A DNA stretch of 9,202 nucleotides from DAOUEG01 sp964595455 (GTDB lineage: Bacteria; Chloroflexota; Dehalococcoidia; Dehalococcoidales; RBG-16-60-22): NCBI GenBank assembly GCA_964595455.1, contig CAZQQL010000110.1, positions 1 to 9,202 on the forward strand. The letters run 5' to 3'. The notes below the pieces were generated by a model. That model was not told the origin of the DNA. It saw only the letters and a program-made list of their open reading frames with translations, and did not search any database. Below, one piece after another: positions 5,791 through 9,202 of the stretch; position 1 is the stretch's first letter, and each line of letters begins with the position of its first letter. Made by a program: the position numbers and the translations under genes.

Positions 5791-7500
5791 ATGAAGAAAA
5801 CCGGAGCTCAAATCATTTGCGAAAGTCTCATCGCCGAGGGAGTGGACGTGATGTTCGGCTTCCCCGGCGGCGTGCTCCTTCCGTTCTATGATACCCTGCC
5901 CCAATACCCCCAGATACGCCACATCCTCGTCCGCCATGAACAGGCGGCTGCCCATGCGGCGGACGGCTATGCCCGCGCTACCGGCAAGGTTGGCGTCTGC
6001 ATGGCTACGTCCGGCCCCGGCGCCACCAACCTGGTGACCGGCATCGCCAATGCGTTCATGGATTCCATCCCGATGGTCGCCATCACCGGCCAGGTCCAGA
6101 CGCCGCTCATCGGCAAGGACTCGTTCCAGGAGATAGACATCACCGGCATCACGCTGCCCATCACCAAGCACAGCTACCTGGTAACGGATGTCTCCCAACT
6201 GGCGCAGGTGTTTAAGGAAGCATTCCATATCGCCCGGACCGGACGTCCCGGCCCGGTTCTTATCGACGTCCCCAAGGACGTCATGCAGAACTCCACGGAG
6301 TATGTGTACCCGGAAAAGGTCTCACTTCCCGGTTATAAGGTGCCCACGCGCGGTCATCCGACCCAGTTGAAGAACGCGGCCAAACTCATCGCGGATGCCA
6401 GTCGCCCACTCATTTTGGCTGGTCACGGCGTCATCATGTCCGGCGCCGCCAGGGAACTCAAGCACCTGGCGGAGACTGCCCAGATACCAGTGATCACCAC
6501 ACTGCTCGGCATTGGGAGTTTTCCCGGCAACCATGTTCTGAGTTACGGCATGGTGGGCATGCACGGTACCGGTTACGCCAATCGCGCCATCGACGAAGCC
6601 GACCTCCTCATCGCGGTAGGGATGCGTTTCGATGACCGCGTGACCGGTAAGATATCTGCGTTCGCTTCACATGCCAAAATCATCCATATCGACCTTGACC
6701 CCGCTGAGATAGGCAAGAACGTTGCGGTCAATGTTCCCATCGTCGGCGATATCAAGTCCGTGCTGGGTGCGCTTAACAAGATGGTGGAAACAGACCAGCA
6801 TATGGACTGGATAGGCAAGCTCAACGAATACCGTAAACTGCACCCGCTGACGAACACGAAAGAAAGCTCGGCGCTGCTGCCCCAGTACATCATCGAACGG
6901 TTGTACAACGCCACCAGCGGCGACGCCATCGTCGTGACCGGCGTGGGACAGCACCAGATGTGGACCGCCCAGCACTACACGTTCCATGAGCCGGATACGT
7001 TCATCTCCTCCGGCGGTCTCGGGACGATGGGCTTCGGCCTGCCCGCGGCCATGGGCGCCAAAGCCGGCGAACCGGGCCGCACGGTCTGGTGCATCGACGG
7101 CGACGGCAGTTTCCAGATGAATATGCAGGAACTGGCGACGCTCGTCCAGGATGACATAAAAGTCAAGATAGCCATTCTTAATAACGGGTTCCTCGGCATG
7201 GTGCGCCAGTGGCAGGAACTGTTCCATCAGAAGAACTACGTGGCCACGCCGCTGACCTGTCCGGACTTCGTCCGGCTCGCTGAGGCGTTCTGCGTGGGAG
7301 CGGTCCGCGTGACCCGGCGGGAAGAAGTGGACGACGCCATACAGCAGGCCATGGAACATGACGGCCCGTTCCTCATCGACTTCATGGTGGAACCGGAAGA
7401 AAACGTCTTCCCCATGGTACCGCCCGGAGCGGCGGTCGCCGAGTTCCTCGAACAACCCAAGAAGGAGGTGTCCTCATGGCCGCTACGAAACACACGATAG
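5791..7500 (+). CDS. ilvB: Acetolactate (acetohydroxy acid) synthase, large catalytic subunit
   Basis: This ThDP- and FAD-dependent enzyme condenses two pyruvates to acetolactate, or pyruvate with 2-oxobutyrate to acetohydroxybutyrate, the committed step of valine/isoleucine synthesis. The 569 residues show the three-domain AHAS layout: N-terminal PYR domain with FGFPGGVLLPFY (22-33), catalytic Glu50 in RHEQAAAHAADGYAR, SGPGATN (74-80) and DSFQE (110-114); a central FAD-binding domain; and a C-terminal PP domain with GDG (437-439) and NN (464-465), the ThDP/Mg motif. VRQWQ carries Trp474, the equivalent of the herbicide-contact Trp in known AHASs. FAD-type features and the adjacent regulatory subunit argue against catabolic AlsS. 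ATG follows the ilvD stop by 1 nt, with AAGAGG at 5781-5786 as ribosome binding site. The last 25 nt overlap ilvN. Confidence 0.97.
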   Translation: MKKTGAQIICESLIAEGVDVMFGFPGGVLLPFYDTLPQYPQIRHILVRHEQAAAHAADGYARATGKVGVCMATSGPGATNLVTGIANAFMDSIPMVAITGQVQTPLIGKDSFQEIDITGITLPITKHSYLVTDVSQLAQVFKEAFHIARTGRPGPVLIDVPKDVMQNSTEYVYPEKVSLPGYKVPTRGHPTQLKNAAKLIADASRPLILAGHGVIMSGAARELKHLAETAQIPVITTLLGIGSFPGNHVLSYGMVGMHGTGYANRAIDEADLLIAVGMRFDDRVTGKISAFASHAKIIHIDLDPAEIGKNVAVNVPIVGDIKSVLGALNKMVETDQHMDWIGKLNEYRKLHPLTNTKESSALLPQYIIERLYNATSGDAIVVTGVGQHQMWTAQHYTFHEPDTFISSGGLGTMGFGLPAAMGAKAGEPGRTVWCIDGDGSFQMNMQELATLVQDDIKVKIAILNNGFLGMVRQWQELFHQKNYVATPLTCPDFVRLAEAFCVGAVRVTRREEVDDAIQQAMEHDGPFLIDFMVEPEENVFPMVPPGAAVAEFLEQPKKEVSSWPLRNTR

Positions 7501-8024
7501 TCGCCATCGTCCAGGACCGGCCGGGCGTCCTCAACCGGATGGTCAGCCTTGTCCGCCGCCGCGGCTTTAACATCGACAGCATCGCCGTCGGCCATAGCGA
7601 AACGCCTCACCTGTCCCGTGTGACCTTCGTCGTCAACGGGACGACCGCGGTCGTCGAGCAGGTACGCAAGCAACTGGACAAGCTCATCGATGTCGTACGC
7701 GTCGTCGATATTTCCAGCGAAAAGCAGATCATCCGGGAACTCGTGCTGGTGAAGGTCAAAGCGACCTCAGCAACCCGGAACGAGATCATCGAGATAGTGG
7801 ACATCTTCAAGGCCACTATTGTTGATGTCACGCAGGACTCCTTGATGATCGAGATCACCGGCGACGAAGACAAGACGGAAAACCTGCTTAAGCTGCTGAA
7901 TGGTTTCGGCATCAAGGAAATAGCCCGCACCGGGCGCATCGCTATGGTGAGGGGCAACGTCCGTACGGTCCCCCATGAAACCGTAAAAACCAGGACGAAG
8001 AAGTCCGTTACTATTGAAGAATAA
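7476..8024 (+). CDS. ilvN: Acetolactate synthase, small regulatory subunit
   Basis: The small subunit binds IlvB, raises its activity and gives valine feedback control. The 182 residues comprise an N-terminal ACT domain (about 5-80, with VQDRPGVLNRMVSLVRRRGFNIDSIAVG split over 12-39) and a C-terminal ALS_ss_C domain starting near RELVLVKV and ending about GRIAMVRG. Gly17 and Asn32 align with E. coli IlvH Gly14 and Asn29, which are needed for valine binding, so feedback inhibition is plausible. Length is like the 160-180 residue IlvH type; the symbol ilvH would serve equally. The start is fixed by GAAGGAGGTG (7461-7470), an almost perfect ribosome binding site inside the end of ilvB. The 25-nt overlap with ilvB suggests coupled translation, with the strong site allowing independent initiation. 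The C-terminal tail after about residue 160 is charged and variable. Confidence 0.96.
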   Translation: MAATKHTIVAIVQDRPGVLNRMVSLVRRRGFNIDSIAVGHSETPHLSRVTFVVNGTTAVVEQVRKQLDKLIDVVRVVDISSEKQIIRELVLVKVKATSATRNEIIEIVDIFKATIVDVTQDSLMIEITGDEDKTENLLKLLNGFGIKEIARTGRIAMVRGNVRTVPHETVKTRTKKSVTIEE

Positions 8025-8036
8025 GGAGTTACGACT

Positions 8037-9137
8037 ATGGCTAACATAGATTTCGGCGGCGTTAAAGAAGAAGTGGTGATGCGGAGCGAGTTCCCGATGG
8101 AGAAAGCCCGCGAGGTCCTCAAGAACGAGACCATCGCTGTCATCGGCTACGGCGTCCAGGGCCCCGGCCAGTCTCTCAACATGCGGGACAACGGCTTCAA
8201 TGTCATCATCGGTCAGAGCAAGGACTTCATGCAGGACTGGAACCGGGCTGTCGCGGACGGCTGGGAACCCGGCAAGACCCTCTTCGAGATTGAAGAAGCG
8301 GCCGAGCGCGGTACCATCGTCGAGATGCTGACTTCGGACGCCTCGCAGCGCCTGATATGGCCGAACATCAAGAAGCACCTCAAGAAAGGCGACGCTCTCT
8401 ACTTCTCCCACGGCTTTTCTATTGTGTATAAAGATCAGACGGGCGTGATACCTCCCAAGGACGTCGATGTCATCATGGTGGCCCCCAAGGGGTCCGGCAC
8501 GTCCCTGCGGCGCAACTTCCTTTCCGGCGCCGGCATCAATGCCAGCTTTGCCGTGTTCCAGGACGCCACCGGCCGCGCCAAAGAGCGCTGCATCGCCATG
8601 GGCATTGCCGTCGGGGCCGGGTACCTCTTCCCGACGACCTTCGAGAACGAGGTGTTCAGCGATCTCGTCGGCGAGCGCGGCGTCCTCATGGGCGCGTTGG
8701 CTGGCATCATGGAAGCGCAGTACGATACCCTCCGCGCCCACGGGCACAGCCCCAGCGAAGCCTTCAATGAGACCGTGGAAGAACTGACGGAAAGCCTCAT
8801 CCGCCTCGTCGCGGAGAACGGCATGGATTGGATGTACGCCAACTGCTCCGCCACCGCACAGCGCGGCGCCCTGGACTGGAAACCCAAGTTCAAGGCGGCC
8901 GTCATGCCGGTCTTCAAGGACCTCTATGAGAAGGTCGCTTCCGGCGCGGAGACGAAACGCGTTATCGAGTCCTGCGGCGGCCCGGACTACCGCGAGCTGC
9001 TCGGTAAGGAACTGGCTGAGATCCACGATTCCGAGATGTGGCGCGCGGGCAAAGCTACCCGCGACCTGCGGCCCAGGGAGCCGGAAAAGCAGGGCGCCAA
9101 GACGGCCAAGGGCGTAGCCGGGAGACAGGGCAACTAG
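8037..9137 (+). CDS. ilvC: Ketol-acid reductoisomerase, Bacteroidetes/fungal-type
   Basis: KARI isomerises and reduces acetolactate or acetohydroxybutyrate to the dihydroxy acid used by IlvD. The 366 residues contain the Rossmann motif GYGVQG (37-42), His124 in SHGF, APKGSG (149-153), the Mg ligands Asp208 and Glu212 in SDLVGERG, Glu244/Glu248 in ENGM-preceding AFNETVEEL, and Ser270 in CSATAQRGALDW. N-terminal NFGG-like DFGGVKEEVV, GPGQSLNMRDNG, HSPSEAFNETVEE and PDYRE...LRP match Bacteroidetes and fungal Ilv5 enzymes, not the common short class I form. In the cofactor loop GQSKDFMQDW (59-68), Ser61 and Asp67 stand where NADPH enzymes commonly have Arg and Ser, suggesting NADH use. AAGGAG (8023-8028), overlapping the ilvN stop, lies 8 nt before the ATG. 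A lysine/glycine-rich tail of about 19 residues follows the usual end. Confidence 0.96.
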   Translation: MANIDFGGVKEEVVMRSEFPMEKAREVLKNETIAVIGYGVQGPGQSLNMRDNGFNVIIGQSKDFMQDWNRAVADGWEPGKTLFEIEEAAERGTIVEMLTSDASQRLIWPNIKKHLKKGDALYFSHGFSIVYKDQTGVIPPKDVDVIMVAPKGSGTSLRRNFLSGAGINASFAVFQDATGRAKERCIAMGIAVGAGYLFPTTFENEVFSDLVGERGVLMGALAGIMEAQYDTLRAHGHSPSEAFNETVEELTESLIRLVAENGMDWMYANCSATAQRGALDWKPKFKAAVMPVFKDLYEKVASGAETKRVIESCGGPDYRELLGKELAEIHDSEMWRAGKATRDLRPREPEKQGAKTAKGVAGRQGN

Positions 9138-9159
9138 GATACGCGTGAATTGGAAATCA

Positions 9160-9172
9160 GGGGCGCAGCCCC
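9160..9172. repeat. Small GC hairpin after ilvC
   Basis: GGGGC (9160-9164) pairs with GCCCC (9168-9172) around GCA, 22 nt past the ilvC stop. No T-run is visible before the sequence runs into adapter at 9180. It may be part of a terminator or an intergenic element before a further leucine-pathway gene, but the contig ends here. Confidence 0.3.
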
Positions 9173-9179
9173 GGTTAAC

Positions 9180-9202
9180 AGATCGGAAGAGCGTCGGGGA
9201 GG
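9180..9202 (-). other. Illumina adapter sequence (artefact)
   Basis: AGATCGGAAGAGCGTCG (9180-9196) is the reverse complement of the same P5-side adapter seen at the left end, followed by an error-containing GGGAGG. Genomic sequence ends at about 9179. Confidence 0.95.

Noticed and set aside
7767..9026. 419-codon open frame on the minus strand opposite ilvN/ilvC
   Set aside because: Shadow of two well-recognised genes, with no motif or ribosome binding site.

Overview
This looks like one long metagenomic read or contig from an uncultured, moderately GC-rich bacterium. Illumina adapter sequence lies at both ends (1-46 and 9180-9202), so genomic DNA spans only about 47-9179. All recognisable genes lie on the + strand. 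The order ilvD-ilvB-ilvN-ilvC and the IlvD sequence recall Dehalococcoidia-like Chloroflexi from memory. The fermentation-type CoA-transferase fits an anaerobe. IlvC instead belongs to the Bacteroidetes/fungal branch, so the taxonomy stays open.

Layout. Positions 48-1162 hold the 3' half of tsaD, overlapping tsaC (YrdC/Sua5 family) by 4 nt; these are two steps of t6A tRNA modification. A gap of about 265 nt with short hairpins follows. Next come rpiB (1428-1877, pentose phosphate isomerase) and a 448-residue acyl-CoA:acetate CoA-transferase (1978-3324). The latter starts at the stop codon of an 8-codon mini-ORF that carries the only good ribosome binding site there.

A noncoding stretch of about 810 nt (3325-4133) separates this from the branched-chain amino acid operon. 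It holds two strong palindromes, two sigma70-like promoter candidates, a degenerate tandem repeat with a 36-nt period, a GC-rich hairpin with two exclusive folds, and an intrinsic-terminator-like hairpin placed as an attenuator before ilvD.

The operon ilvD (4134-5789), ilvB (5791-7500), ilvN (7476-8024) and ilvC (8037-9137) is tightly packed. It encodes acetohydroxy acid synthase (large and regulatory subunits), ketol-acid reductoisomerase and dihydroxy-acid dehydratase. These are the shared steps of valine and isoleucine synthesis and supply the leucine precursor; the final transaminase is not in the window. The most testable novelty is in IlvC. Its cofactor-specificity loop has Ser and Asp where NADPH-type enzymes usually carry Arg and Ser, which predicts NADH use.

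I found no mobile element, CRISPR array, rRNA, tRNA or defence system.
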